From the NCBI GenBank assembly GCA_009774345.1, contig VSNR01000104.1, forward strand, positions 1 to 15,997: a DNA stretch of 15,997 bases, read 5' to 3'. This document shows positions 5,916 to 15,300 of this stretch, piece by piece (the first letter of the stretch is position 1; each line of letters starts with the position of its first letter). The notes under the pieces were generated by a model. It did not search any database and was not told the origin of the DNA. It saw only the letters and a program-made list of their open reading frames with translations. The DNA comes from Lachnospiraceae bacterium. GTDB taxonomy: Bacteria; Bacillota; Clostridia; Lachnospirales; Lachnospiraceae. The position numbers and the translations under genes were made by a program.

Positions 5916-7490
5916 CTATTTTCTTACGCTCTCAATTACACAGCAGTGGGGCTTATTTTTATTGTCTTTGTCATAATTAATCCCAATCAGCAGAATCTCT
6001 CCGCTGTAATCTTCAAATGACTGTGTATAATGACGGTCTTTAATCTGATGTAAAGCGGTTTGAGCCGTCTTAGCATATTTTAATTCTATCACCAGCGCGG
6101 GTTTATTTGCATGTGGCAGCGGAAGAAAAACAATATCGGCAAAACCTTTTCCAGTCGGAAATTCACGTATGATTTTGTAGTCCTTTCTCGCACTGTAATA
6201 TGCAAGACCAATCGCACAGCTAAGCGAGTTTTCGTCATTATAAGTCAGTATAGATGATACCTCTGTATGGGCCCTGTCAAGTCCATCAGCAACACTTTGT
6301 GAATCACAGGCAAGGGTATCATTTAAGAGTTTTTCAGATGCATTTAAGACACGCACCACCTCTGCCCAGCCGCCTACGCTCATGGCATTTTCAAACTCCC
6401 TGATAATCTCCTTATTGGGTATAAACGCTTCTTCTGCCGCTGAGTCATATGCAAGATATCCCAAATGAATTAACAGCGTGAGCACATCATCTTTTACTTT
6501 GAAATTATGCATGTCATTCTTAAAACTCAACGTATTCACCTTGATACGCGCACCCGCAAGCATCTGGACAATACTTTCACGGAGTCCGCAAAAATCCATC
6601 TCAATATAAGTTTTTAATGCATCGTAAACCTCCGTAGAAGTCCAATAATTTGAAAATTTATGACAGCTCATTGCCTCCACAACAGACCTTGGATTATAAA
6701 TATGCTGAAATTTCGTAAATATATATCCATCATACCAGCTGCTTGTCTCTGCAAAATCCATTTTATACTGCTGGCAGAGCATTTTCACCTCATTGTCTGT
6801 AAATCCTGTATACTCTTCTAGTGCTTTCTGGTCCGTCATGGAATACTCCCAGAACATATTCAATGCGGAATGTTCCCCATATTTTTTCACAGGCAGAATC
6901 CCCGTCATATAAGCAAGCGCAACATACGGCTGGTCTTTCAGCAGATTGCGCAGAAAATCAAGATACTTCTTTTGCAGTTCTTCGGACTGCTGCCGCTCAC
7001 GCATCACACAATCCCACTCATCTATCAGAAATACAAACTGATTCCCTGTTTTGACATAGATTTTTCTGAGTGCAGCGGCAAGTCCCATCCCGTACCCTTT
7101 TAAGATCTCTTCATATTTTCCATTGAGTTCTGCAACCACCTCTTGTTCCAAATATTCCATAATCTTTCCGTCAGATGCCTCAATCAAAAACTGCTGCATA
7201 TTCAGACAAATCACATCATATTGATTCAAATGCTGCGCAAAAGATTCCGCTCTTTCGATCGCAAAGCCGCGAAACAAATCCCTCGAATCACAATCACAGC
7301 TATAATAAGCAGCAAGCATTTTCAGCGCCATTGATTTTCCAAAACGCCTCGGTCTGCTGACACAAATATATTGCTGTTCTGTGTTGACACACTTGTTTGT
7401 ATACTGAATCAGCCCTGTCTTATCTATATAAATTTCAGAACGAACTGCTTTCCAAAACCCCATATTGTCTGGGTTTAAATAAAATCCCAT
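5916..7490 (-). CDS. AAA-ATPase-like / PD-(D/E)XK nuclease superfamily protein
   Basis: The ATG at 7488-7490 follows AGGAGGAG; the adjacent GTG is a possible alternative. The N-terminal AAA-ATPase-like domain begins with the family signature (YIDKTGLI, then SRPRRFGKSM with the Walker A lysine near residue 52). It has a Walker B FLIDEWD (about 154-160) and a YMTGILPVKKYGEHSALNMF segment (about 194-213). The C-terminal DUF1703-type PD-(D/E)XK domain has D452, E469 and K471 (ADIV … IELKY) and a downstream Q482, so a catalytic core appears intact. The length of 524 aa is normal. These proteins are very common in gut anaerobes; roles in mobile-element biology or defence are suspected but unproven. 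It heads the four-gene minus-strand operon and has its own strong promoter. Nothing appears truncated. Confidence 0.92.
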   Translation of the reverse strand: MGFYLNPDNMGFWKAVRSEIYIDKTGLIQYTNKCVNTEQQYICVSRPRRFGKSMALKMLAAYYSCDCDSRDLFRGFAIERAESFAQHLNQYDVICLNMQQFLIEASDGKIMEYLEQEVVAELNGKYEEILKGYGMGLAAALRKIYVKTGNQFVFLIDEWDCVMRERQQSEELQKKYLDFLRNLLKDQPYVALAYMTGILPVKKYGEHSALNMFWEYSMTDQKALEEYTGFTDNEVKMLCQQYKMDFAETSSWYDGYIFTKFQHIYNPRSVVEAMSCHKFSNYWTSTEVYDALKTYIEMDFCGLRESIVQMLAGARIKVNTLSFKNDMHNFKVKDDVLTLLIHLGYLAYDSAAEEAFIPNKEIIREFENAMSVGGWAEVVRVLNASEKLLNDTLACDSQSVADGLDRAHTEVSSILTYNDENSLSCAIGLAYYSARKDYKIIREFPTGKGFADIVFLPLPHANKPALVIELKYAKTAQTALHQIKDRHYTQSFEDYSGEILLIGINYDKDNKNKPHCCVIESVRK

Positions 7491-7516
7491 CACAATCTCC
7501 TCCTACCATTATCATT

Positions 7517-7545
7517 ATTATATCGAAAATATATTCTATTTGCAA
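7517..7545 (-). promoter_or_regulatory. Strong sigma-A promoter for the AAA/immunity operon
   Basis: On the minus strand TTGCAA (7545-7540) and a perfect TATAAT (7522-7517) are separated by 17 bp. Transcription would start near 7510, about 20 bp before the AAA/nuclease start codon, with AGGAGGAG between. No operator palindrome is obvious. Confidence 0.75.
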
Positions 7546-7615
7546 GACAGCATCATAAAAATATCCACTTGTGCATATTTCGACGTTATTTCCCTTCCCA
7601 TTTTCCCCAAGCTTC

Positions 7616-7644
7616 TTCCTGTCCTGTTCCTTTTGTGTTATAAT
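7616..7644 (+). promoter_or_regulatory. Extended -10 promoter for the HscC/J-protein operon
   Basis: A perfect TATAAT (7639-7644) is preceded by TGT, giving an extended -10. The -35 position (TTCCTG at 7616-7621, 17 bp) is weak. The leader to the Hsp70 start is about 47 bp. No CIRCE-type inverted repeat (TTAGCACTC…GAGTGCTAA) is present in 7491-7697, so HrcA control, usual for dnaK operons, is not indicated. Confidence 0.55.
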
Positions 7645-7697
7645 TCTTGACAAGGAAAATTTGTGTTTGTTTTCAACTATTTAGAAGGAGAAAAGGC

Positions 7698-9431
7698 ATG
7701 GCAATCATCGGAATCGACTTAGGTACGACGAACAGTCTCGCCTGCGTTTACCGAAACGGGAGGGCGGAGCTGATACCCAACGAATTGGGGGATTTCAAGA
7801 CAAGCAGTGCGGTCAGTGTGTTGGAGGACGGCACTGTTTTGGTAGGAGCGGTGGCAAAGGAACGGCTGGTATCCCATCCAGAGTCCACTGCTGCTTCTTT
7901 TAAAATATGGATGGGAACAGAAAAGAGACTGAATTTGGGAATGCGACAGTTCAAGCCGGAGGAACTGTCCGCTTTGGTGCTTCGCCAACTGCTTGAGGAT
8001 AGCACACGGTATTTGGGCGAACCGGTGGAGGAAGCGGTGATCAGCGTTCCCGCCTATTTTAATGATGACCAGCGCTGCGCTACGAAGCTGGCTGCCCAAC
8101 TGGCGGGGCTGACAGTCAGGCGGCTGATTAATGAGCCTTCTGCGGCGGCGCTCTACCATCGTTACAGCACGCAGAGCGGCGACAGTCAGATGATGATTGT
8201 GGATTTTGGCGGCGGCACGTTAGATGTGAGCATTGTGGACTGTTTTGAAAACATCATTGAGATTACAGCCATTGCCGGGGACAACCGGCTGGGCGGCAAC
8301 GATATTGACCATGCGATTGTGGCGCATTTCTGTAAAGAGAATGGCCTTGTGGAGGAACGCTTGGCGCCGTCCTTGCGCGCGTCGCTTTACCGTCAGGCAG
8401 AGACTGCAAAGATTGCCCTGTCCGATGTTCAAGAAACGGTGATTACCATTCAGCAGGAAGACACACAATACAGCCTCGTTCTCACCAATGCGCTTTTGCG
8501 CCAGCTCTGCGAGCCGGTTTTTCAGAAAGTACGGGCGGTCATCACGCGGGCTATGAAGGACAGGGAGCGGACAAGCCGGATTCATGATGTGGTTTTGGTG
8601 GGAGGCTCTTCGGGTCTTACTATATTTGGCGATTTTTTGGAGGAACTGTTTGGACGCCGTCCCCATGTGGCCCAAAAGCCTGATGAGATTGTGGCATTGG
8701 GCGTGGGATTGTGCGCGGGAATCAAGGAACGGGCGGAGGATTTGCAGGATTTGGTGATGACCGACGTCTGCCCCTTTTCGTTGGGTGTCGCCACATACAG
8801 CTATGCCGGAGACAAGACGCCGCACATGGCTGTCCTCATTCCCCGCAGCAGTATGCTGCCAGCCAGTCATCAGGAATGCTTTTACACATTGCACAATCAT
8901 CAGAACCGCCTGCGGTTTGAGATTTATCAGGGGGAGGGGTATTTTGCATCGGAAAATCTGAAGCTGGGCGAGCTGGAAGTCCAAGTACCGCCGGGACTGG
9001 CGGGAGAGCAGTCGGCACTGGTTACATTTACATATGATATTGATGGCATTCTCCATGTCAGCGCGAAGAGCAGCGGCGGCGATTACCGGGATACGCTGCT
9101 TCTGAACCCGAATTTGCACTTGTCAGAGGAGGGGCAGGCGGAAGCGATGGAGCGCATCCGTCAAATCCAACTGGCAGCGCAGGGTTCTCAGAAAGAACAA
9201 TTGCTATTGGAGCGTGGCTTGCGGCTCTATGAGCAGACCATCGGACAGCGGCGGAAACTGGCGGCAGAGCTTGTCGGGTATTGGAAACAGATTATGGAGC
9301 AAAACGACCTGATTGAACGGGAGAGAAATTATGAGTGGGTGAAGGAGCGGTTGGACTTGCTGGAGGCTCAGACGGAGATGGATCCTTTAGCGTGTGGATT
9401 TTGGCGTGATGAACCAGAGGTTGATGAGTAG
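7698..9431 (+). CDS. hscC: HscC-type Hsp70 chaperone
   Basis: The ATG at 7698 follows AGAAGGAG at about 7 bp. The nucleotide-binding domain is complete: GIDLGTTNS (5-13), the lysine of SFKIWMG (about 69), SVPAYF (116-121), INEPSAAAL (144-152), DFGGGTLDVS (169-178) and VGGSSG (301-306). The linker and substrate-binding start DLVMTDVCPFSLGV (351-364) resembles E. coli HscC more than DnaK. So do HPESTAASFK and the PEELSALVLR segment. The protein is 577 aa, shorter than DnaK (~610-640), with a reduced helical lid (about 475-577). It ends in EPEVDE, loosely similar to the EEVD tail of eukaryotic Hsp70, which may be coincidence. It opens an operon with two J-domain genes and no grpE. The role is ATP-driven client binding in the cytoplasm; clients are unknown. 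Confidence 0.9.
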   Translation: MAIIGIDLGTTNSLACVYRNGRAELIPNELGDFKTSSAVSVLEDGTVLVGAVAKERLVSHPESTAASFKIWMGTEKRLNLGMRQFKPEELSALVLRQLLEDSTRYLGEPVEEAVISVPAYFNDDQRCATKLAAQLAGLTVRRLINEPSAAALYHRYSTQSGDSQMMIVDFGGGTLDVSIVDCFENIIEITAIAGDNRLGGNDIDHAIVAHFCKENGLVEERLAPSLRASLYRQAETAKIALSDVQETVITIQQEDTQYSLVLTNALLRQLCEPVFQKVRAVITRAMKDRERTSRIHDVVLVGGSSGLTIFGDFLEELFGRRPHVAQKPDEIVALGVGLCAGIKERAEDLQDLVMTDVCPFSLGVATYSYAGDKTPHMAVLIPRSSMLPASHQECFYTLHNHQNRLRFEIYQGEGYFASENLKLGELEVQVPPGLAGEQSALVTFTYDIDGILHVSAKSSGGDYRDTLLLNPNLHLSEEGQAEAMERIRQIQLAAQGSQKEQLLLERGLRLYEQTIGQRRKLAAELVGYWKQIMEQNDLIERERNYEWVKERLDLLEAQTEMDPLACGFWRDEPEVDE

Positions 9432-9446
9432 AAAGAGGTGCAATAC

Positions 9447-9776
9447 ATGAAAACATATCAAGTAAGTCTGAATGGTAAGCAATATGGAATGTTGGAAAAA
9501 ATGCTATGTTGGAGTAGAGCCGCACAGTTGGCAATGAACCAGCATATCAACGGATATGAACTTTTTTCTGATATGCTGTATGAGATAGGTTCGCCCGTGA
9601 CGGATGGATGGAGTACATTTGAAATCATATTGGAAGAATCTGTCGAAGAATTGGATTTATTAAGAGTGCTGACAAAAGCAGTCTATCCTGAAAATGAAAA
9701 CTATTTTGTAGAACAAATAGGAAAAAGTTTTCAATGTGATAAAGATTTTGAGTTTCAAATTGATTTAAAATTTTGA
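9447..9776 (+). CDS. 109-aa hypothetical protein between Hsp70 and J-protein
   Basis: The start is the ATG at 9447, with AGAGGTG 6 bp upstream; an in-frame GTG three codons earlier overlaps that site. I do not recognise the protein. It is acidic, mostly helical, without signal peptide or membrane segment; patches such as LEESVEELDLLRVLTKAVYPENENYFVE could form amphipathic helices. It lies 15 bp after the Hsp70 stop and 77 bp before the first J-protein, so it is transcribed with them. Its base composition is visibly more AT-rich than either neighbour, which suggests a later insertion into the chaperone operon. It could be a cofactor or client of the Hsp70, or an unrelated passenger. Confidence 0.7.
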   Translation: MKTYQVSLNGKQYGMLEKMLCWSRAAQLAMNQHINGYELFSDMLYEIGSPVTDGWSTFEIILEESVEELDLLRVLTKAVYPENENYFVEQIGKSFQCDKDFEFQIDLKF

Positions 9777-9792
9777 AATCCCGATTTTATTG

Positions 9793-9803
9793 AACTATTA
9801 CGA
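9793..9803 (+). repeat. 11-bp repeat AACTATTACGA upstream of J-protein 1
   Basis: An identical copy lies at 12337-12347, upstream of the second J-domain gene. It probably marks the edge of the duplicated segment that made the two paralogues; it could also be a shared leader element. Spacing to the start codon differs (about 50 bp here, 27 bp there). Confidence 0.45.
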
Positions 9804-9853
9804 TGACAGATAACACGAGCAGAATGAATAAAAAAAGAGGAGGGACTGCGTGC

Positions 9854-12337
9854 ATGGAGGATTTTATGGAAATTTGGGAAATTTTAGGGCTTGAACCTAC
9901 TGAGGATATTTCAGCGATTAAGCTGGCATATGCGCAGAAAACGAAAACCTGCCACCCGGAGGAAAATCCCGAGGGCTTTTTGAAGCTGCGCAAGGCGTAT
10001 CAGGCGGCGGTAAGCTATGCAGAGCGGGGAAGTGCGCCTTTGACTTGGGAACAGGACAAAACTGAAAAGGCAGCCGATGAAGAAACGCATAGCAAAGAAA
10101 TTTATGACGAAGAAATGCATGATAAACAAATATTCGAAGAGCAGGCATTGGACGACTGGACGATTTCGGACAACTGGGAAGAAACCACCTCCAATCCCTT
10201 TCGTGACGGGGAAGCAATTGGGCAGTTCATGGCGCTTTACACCGGAAAACAGCGTAAAAACCCAAAGCTGTGGATGGAGTATTTTACTTCCGACGCCTTT
10301 TTGGAGGCGGCATGGGACAGCCGTTTTACGGCTTTGCTGTCAGAGAAAATCACAGAGGTGGAACAGGACTTCCCGCTAAATAAAGAATTGATGATGTGGC
10401 TTTGCATTGTCTATCAGATTTTTCCAAACACGGAAGTGGAACAAGAATATATGTTTGATGGAATTGAACCAATTCTGCTCCTTGCCGCAAAAGGTCCTGC
10501 GCCTAAGCGCGCCGGAGGAGATGAGCTTGCTGTTTTAGAGAGCTTCAAGGATTACCGCCATCTCGTCCGCATGGCAGACAGCGGGAGATGGAATGAACAG
10601 GCAATGACAGAGTTTCAGTGGATTATCGGCCGTTACTCTTCGGCTTATATCAAAGACCGCTGCGACGCGAACGCAACGCCGGATTACCAGCGCCACCCCG
10701 CCGGGCTGCGGATACTGACACACTTTTTTCAAAGGGAGGATTTGCCCGGGGAGCTGTACCGCATTGTGTGGCAGAAATACGACTTGAAAAATGCAGTTCT
10801 GGGGCGCATGAAAATTTTTTATGGTCCTTTGCGGGAACTTGTGGTACAGCGCCTTTCCGGCATTGAGGAAGAGGCCGTGGAAAATTTCTTTCATTTGAAT
10901 GAAGAGCGAGCCGCCTTTTTTACCCGCATCAAGGAAAATTCAGACAGGGCGGAGGGCGAGACAGCCGCCTTTTTTGCCCAAAAGAATGTCCAGAATGCCT
11001 TGCGCAGCCGCCGTTTTATAGAAGAACAGCTCTTGTCGTGCTCCAACTGGCTAAACACTGTGACACCTGAAATCGTGGTCTGCTGGCTACAGACATTTTA
11101 CAGCGGACATCAGGATATTCCCGGCTGGAAGCGGGTTGTGGAACGGACGCAGCAGGAGTTAGACTATCGGCTTGAGGCGCAGAACAGGAAGGCGCAGGAG
11201 GAGAATGCTGTCCCTGAAAAACCCGATTTATCGCTGCTGATGACAATGCCAAACCGGGTTTACGCACAGCCTTTGACAGGAGCGGAGCGCTTTTTTCAGA
11301 CGGACAATGACCGCCAAAACAGCATGAATGGCAAGCCGTGGGAGGAAGACTGGGGCGGCGGGGACAACGAAAATGCAGAACCTTTGACGGAAGAATGCCT
11401 GACAGCGCTGTTTGACGAGTTTGCAGAAGGTGCACTTACAAGGCTTGAGCTGCAATTTTCAAAAATGATTTTGGCGCTTGTCCGTGATGGAGACAAATAC
11501 GCTGGTTTTTGTTTTGATGAAAACGATAGTACTTGGTTTTCCATGCTGTCCCAGCCGGAAGTCTATCAAACCGTGGACTGTGAGGACGTAGTATATTTTC
11601 CCTTTGGAATGGGGAAGCTTGCAAGCTACAATATCCATGAAAGCCCCGCTTCCATTATGCGGAATCTGAATTTAGTTTTTATGCAAATCGGCAGGGGGCG
11701 CATTCAGGTCCGGGTGGGGGACTGCTGGCTTTGGTCGAGCCACACCAACCGGCACAACGGTCTGTTTAAGACGCGGATGGCAATGCAGAAGCTGGCAAAA
11801 ATCCCTGTCCGTAATGGCAACGGATATCTTATGGATAAGTTTGTGTTCAGCCAGTGTCCCGTCTGTGCAGAGCGCGTCTCTTTGTCAGGGGAGAGGGCTT
11901 TCATACAGATCAAGCCGGGAAGCTCTGACTTGGCTGTTGGCGCGCTTATGCAATTCTTTGGGAAAAAACTGGCAAGGCTGCGGCTGAGCTGGGAGCTGAA
12001 AGGACGAAATGCACAGAACGGCAAAGCATACCAGCAGCATATCATTTTGTTGCAGGACAACGGGCAGTTTATGATGGCATGGCTTCGGGACGATAACGAA
12101 CAGGCAGTGTTCTACGCTTCAGATACTCCTAGAATCTTTTTAGGGCGTGTGTATCCGGCTTGCTTGGTTCATCAGGACTTGGGAAGAATCCGAAGCTGCC
12201 TTGACTGGATTTTAGAGGATATAGCTTGTGCTGAGCTTGTCACCGACCGCCCCGGGGAATTTGTCGCGGCGGATTGCCCTTATCATCAGATACGAAAGGA
12301 ACTGTTGGACGATACGCAGCAGGAATCCGAAGTATAA
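9854..12337 (+). CDS. Large J-domain protein 1 (HPE variant)
   Basis: The start chosen is ATG 9854, with GAGGAGGG 9 bp upstream; ATG 9866 with its own GGAGG is an alternative that would align with paralogue 2. Residues about 6-65 are a J-domain (WEILGLEPTEDISAIKLAYA, then HPE at 34-36, GFLKLRKAYQAAVSYA). The HPD aspartate is glutamate and the loop to helix III is short. An acidic linker follows. The central domain (about 113-380) contains LYTGKQRK, YFTSDAF, RHPAGLR (about 279) and ELYRIVWQKYDL. The C-terminus carries a module twice (about 510 and 690 onward), each with a 'LxxFxxxxLxRLxLxW' start and, in the second, HIILLQDNGQFMMAW. One CPVC pair occurs. No membrane segment is evident. It probably delivers clients to the adjacent Hsp70. 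Confidence 0.85.
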   Translation: MEDFMEIWEILGLEPTEDISAIKLAYAQKTKTCHPEENPEGFLKLRKAYQAAVSYAERGSAPLTWEQDKTEKAADEETHSKEIYDEEMHDKQIFEEQALDDWTISDNWEETTSNPFRDGEAIGQFMALYTGKQRKNPKLWMEYFTSDAFLEAAWDSRFTALLSEKITEVEQDFPLNKELMMWLCIVYQIFPNTEVEQEYMFDGIEPILLLAAKGPAPKRAGGDELAVLESFKDYRHLVRMADSGRWNEQAMTEFQWIIGRYSSAYIKDRCDANATPDYQRHPAGLRILTHFFQREDLPGELYRIVWQKYDLKNAVLGRMKIFYGPLRELVVQRLSGIEEEAVENFFHLNEERAAFFTRIKENSDRAEGETAAFFAQKNVQNALRSRRFIEEQLLSCSNWLNTVTPEIVVCWLQTFYSGHQDIPGWKRVVERTQQELDYRLEAQNRKAQEENAVPEKPDLSLLMTMPNRVYAQPLTGAERFFQTDNDRQNSMNGKPWEEDWGGGDNENAEPLTEECLTALFDEFAEGALTRLELQFSKMILALVRDGDKYAGFCFDENDSTWFSMLSQPEVYQTVDCEDVVYFPFGMGKLASYNIHESPASIMRNLNLVFMQIGRGRIQVRVGDCWLWSSHTNRHNGLFKTRMAMQKLAKIPVRNGNGYLMDKFVFSQCPVCAERVSLSGERAFIQIKPGSSDLAVGALMQFFGKKLARLRLSWELKGRNAQNGKAYQQHIILLQDNGQFMMAWLRDDNEQAVFYASDTPRIFLGRVYPACLVHQDLGRIRSCLDWILEDIACAELVTDRPGEFVAADCPYHQIRKELLDDTQQESEV
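9925..9969 (+). repeat. 45-bp direct repeat copy 1, within the J-domain coding region
   Basis: This stretch, coding the J-domain core around the HPE motif, is identical base for base to 12437-12481 in the second J-protein gene. The flanking sequence has diverged clearly. Gene conversion or strong purifying selection at the nucleotide level are both possible. The copies are in direct orientation and the same frame, 2512 bp apart. Confidence 0.9.
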
Positions 12338-12347
12338 ACTATTACGA
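12337..12347 (+). repeat. 11-bp repeat AACTATTACGA upstream of J-protein 2
   Basis: Second copy of the repeat at 9793-9803. It begins at the last base of the J-protein 1 stop codon and lies in the 37-bp gap before J-protein 2. Confidence 0.45.
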
Positions 12348-12374
12348 CAAAGCGATATCATGGAGGAAAAAGCA

Positions 12375-15300
12375 ATGGACGATTTATGGATAATTCTGGG
12401 CTTGGAGGCGACACAGGATATATCAGCCATTAAGCGGGCATATGCGCAGAAAACGAAAACCTGCCACCCGGAGGAAAATCCGCAGGAATTTATGGTGTTG
12501 CGCAAGGCGTATCAGACAGCGCTTGCCTATGCGGAAAAGGATACAGGAAATACAGGAAGTTTCACAAACACAGCGGTTGAAACCTCGATTGACATTACAT
12601 CAGACAGCGACGACGATAAAGAAGCCGAGGACAACGGCTGGACACTTTCGGGTAATCCAAAGCAGCAGCTTGGCGAAAATCCATATGCAGACCATGAAGC
12701 CATTCAAAGCTTTTTGACACTTTATACTGGAAAACAGCGAAAAGATCAGAAACGCTGGCTGGACTACTTCACCTCGGACGCTTTTTTGAATGCAGCATGG
12801 GACAGGCGTTTTACGGCGCTGCTTTTGGAGCATATCACCCGGCTGGAAGGCGAATATCCCGTGAACCGGGAGTTTCTGATAGGACTCTGCGTTGCCTACC
12901 AGTTTACAGTCAGCCGCGCAGTATACCTCAATCCCGATGGAAGCGAGCGGACGGAATTTGACTTCCAAATGCGCCCGGAAGCGCGTTTTGACGGTCAGGA
13001 GTCGGTTTTTGAAATTGCAGCAAAAGGACCCTTTCCGAAGCGCCTAAAGGGCAACGAGCTGGCGGTTTTTGAGAGCTTTACGGAATATCATCAGTTGGCA
13101 GACATGGCGGAAAAAGGGATATGGAGCGAGCAGGAGATTGGGAAATGCAGCGAGATTATCGGCTGTTACGTAGCAGGGTATATCACGGACAAATGCCAGC
13201 AGCGGGGAGATGTGGACTGTGAGCGCCACCCCGCCGGGCTGCGGCTGATCACCCATTTTTTCCGCAGGGACGGACTGCCGGAGGAGCTGTACCGCATTGC
13301 ATGGCAGAAGCTGGATTTGGAGACGGCTGTCATGGGCAAGGCAAAAATCCTTTACGGCGCTTTGCGGGAACTGGTTTTGAAGCGGCTGCCGCAGCTTAGC
13401 GGACAGCCAAAGGAGAGCTTTGCGAAGCTGCGGACGGATTTTACGGACTACGCGGTCAGCACCTGTAAGCTGCACGGCGAGAATGCGCAGGCTACGGAGG
13501 CGGACATCCAAAAAACAGACGAATTTTGGGCACGTGAGGATTTTCAAAGTGCTTTGCTGAACCGCCGTTTCGTGGAGGAAGAAATGCTCCACACTTGGGT
13601 AAATGAGGACCGGTGCGATTACTATCTGAAAAAAGTCATTCAGTTTTACAAAGAGCATGGGACTGCGCCCTGTGCGGCGAGGGTCATTGCGCGGGCAAAT
13701 GAAATGCTGAAAATGCAGGAGGTTGCCGACCGCATAAAACAAGACCGTGAGAGTGCGGCGGCAAGAAATGCGGCAACGCTGAAAAGCAGCCCCTTCTTCC
13801 GCCACTGGCTGAACACCGGATTTTATCAGGCAAGAGATTTGGAATCTGGCCGCAGTCTATTAGAGTACCTCAATCAGGAGCTTCCGTATTTGCCGGAGTG
13901 GAGCAGGGAATTTTTGGAAGTAACGGATGAAACCATTTTTCCAAAGTCCTTTACCTATACACTCGGAGCAGATACCGTTGAGGTTCGGTTTCATCTGCGC
14001 TATATGGCGTTTTTTGTCAACCAAAATCCAGTGTACCGTGCGTGTTTGGAATGGGAACGTGTGTTTGAATTGACAGACACAGACATGTTTTTCTTTTCCC
14101 TGCCAGTCACTGCCACTACGTATGATCATTTTCAAACGGTAAAAACGGAAATTCTGCGCCGTTTGGAGGATACTGCCGCACCAAAGGACAGCCAGTCTTT
14201 GATTGCCGCATGTCTTGCCGGACAGGTGTGCAGCCTGCCCTTGCCGGGCGAAGCAGGGCTTGCGAGGGATATAGATGGAAAGGTACCGCCGGAGAGTATA
14301 CTGCCCTTTGAGGTATTTGCCGAGGATACGGAACATCTTTATGGCTGCGAATGGGTTGAGCATAGCCATGCACTGTTCTTGTTTGAACAGCTCCCTATCG
14401 GGCGGCAGATACTGCAAAACGGGGTGTATGACGACGTGGCAGATGCCAGGAGCGCTGTCGCTTTGTCACGGCAAATTTTGGAGGAAACGCTGTCGCCGCC
14501 GCCTATTCCGACGGAACTGTTGGTTTATTTGCCAGATGCGGTTTATGCCAATCCAGATTTCAATGTTGGCTGTAAAGACGACCGTCCGGTTGAACTGTCA
14601 GGGGAGGCTGTTACCCGTGCAAAACTAGCGAAGCTGCTGATGCAGTTTGCCAGTGACAGGCTGGAACGGCTGGAGCTGTCATGGAATATCGCAGCGCCCG
14701 TCGGGGAGGAGCTGGATTATAACACGCGGCGTTCGTTGGTGTTTATCAAGGGCGGCGGTGGATATGCCTGTCTGTATTTTGATGATTTCCGTGCCAAATC
14801 GTATGCCCTTTTGAAAAAACCTGAGCTGTATGGGAAGATAAAGGACAACATTTCACTGGTCGCGTTTCGTCAAAGCAAGTTATTTCACGATGTAATTCAT
14901 CAGGGTTTTTCGAGTATCGGGCGGCATTTGGATGTTATTTTCCGACAGGTTAGCTGGCCAAACAATGTGGATTTCATGGCGGGCGGTATTTGGGATTATG
15001 CAATGAACGTTTTTTATGGCAGGTCCAAGTACCATCTGGACAAACAGCTTTTGGGCGGCTTTCCCATGGAGCGCGCTCATAACCGCTTGGATGCTCCGTT
15101 CTACTTTTCCTTTTATCCGTCGTCTGCCGCGTGCGTGGATGAGCAGGGAGACGTGGAAAAGATGGAAATTGGTACTGCGAACAAAAGTAAGTTACAGCAA
15201 ACATTGATCCGTTTTCTAAAGGGGGATTTTTGCAGGCTGCGTATGACTTGGGGGACGGATGCGGAGCGCAGGGAGCATATTGTCCTGCTTCAGGACAGCG

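Noticed and set aside
7435..7653. 72-codon minus-strand frame upstream of and overlapping the AAA/nuclease gene
   Set aside because: It runs across the strong TTGCAA/TATAAT promoter and overlaps the start of the real gene in another frame; no ribosome binding site.
7647..7697. Upstream extension of the Hsp70 gene to a TTG, with a TTGACA in the same place as a possible -35
   Set aside because: The ATG at 7698 has a good ribosome binding site and starts exactly at the conserved Hsp70 N-terminus. No suitable -10 follows the TTGACA at proper spacing before the ribosome binding site.
7491..7697. Looked for a CIRCE operator typical of dnaK operons
   Set aside because: No TTAGCACTC…GAGTGCTAA-like inverted repeat is visible.
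8220..9119. 299-codon minus-strand open frame inside the Hsp70 gene
   Set aside because: It is wholly antisense to a clear Hsp70 coding sequence, has low-complexity basic composition and no recognisable family.
13044..13805. 253-codon minus-strand open frame inside J-protein 2
   Set aside because: Antisense to a well-supported gene whose sequence is conserved with its paralogue in the sense frame.
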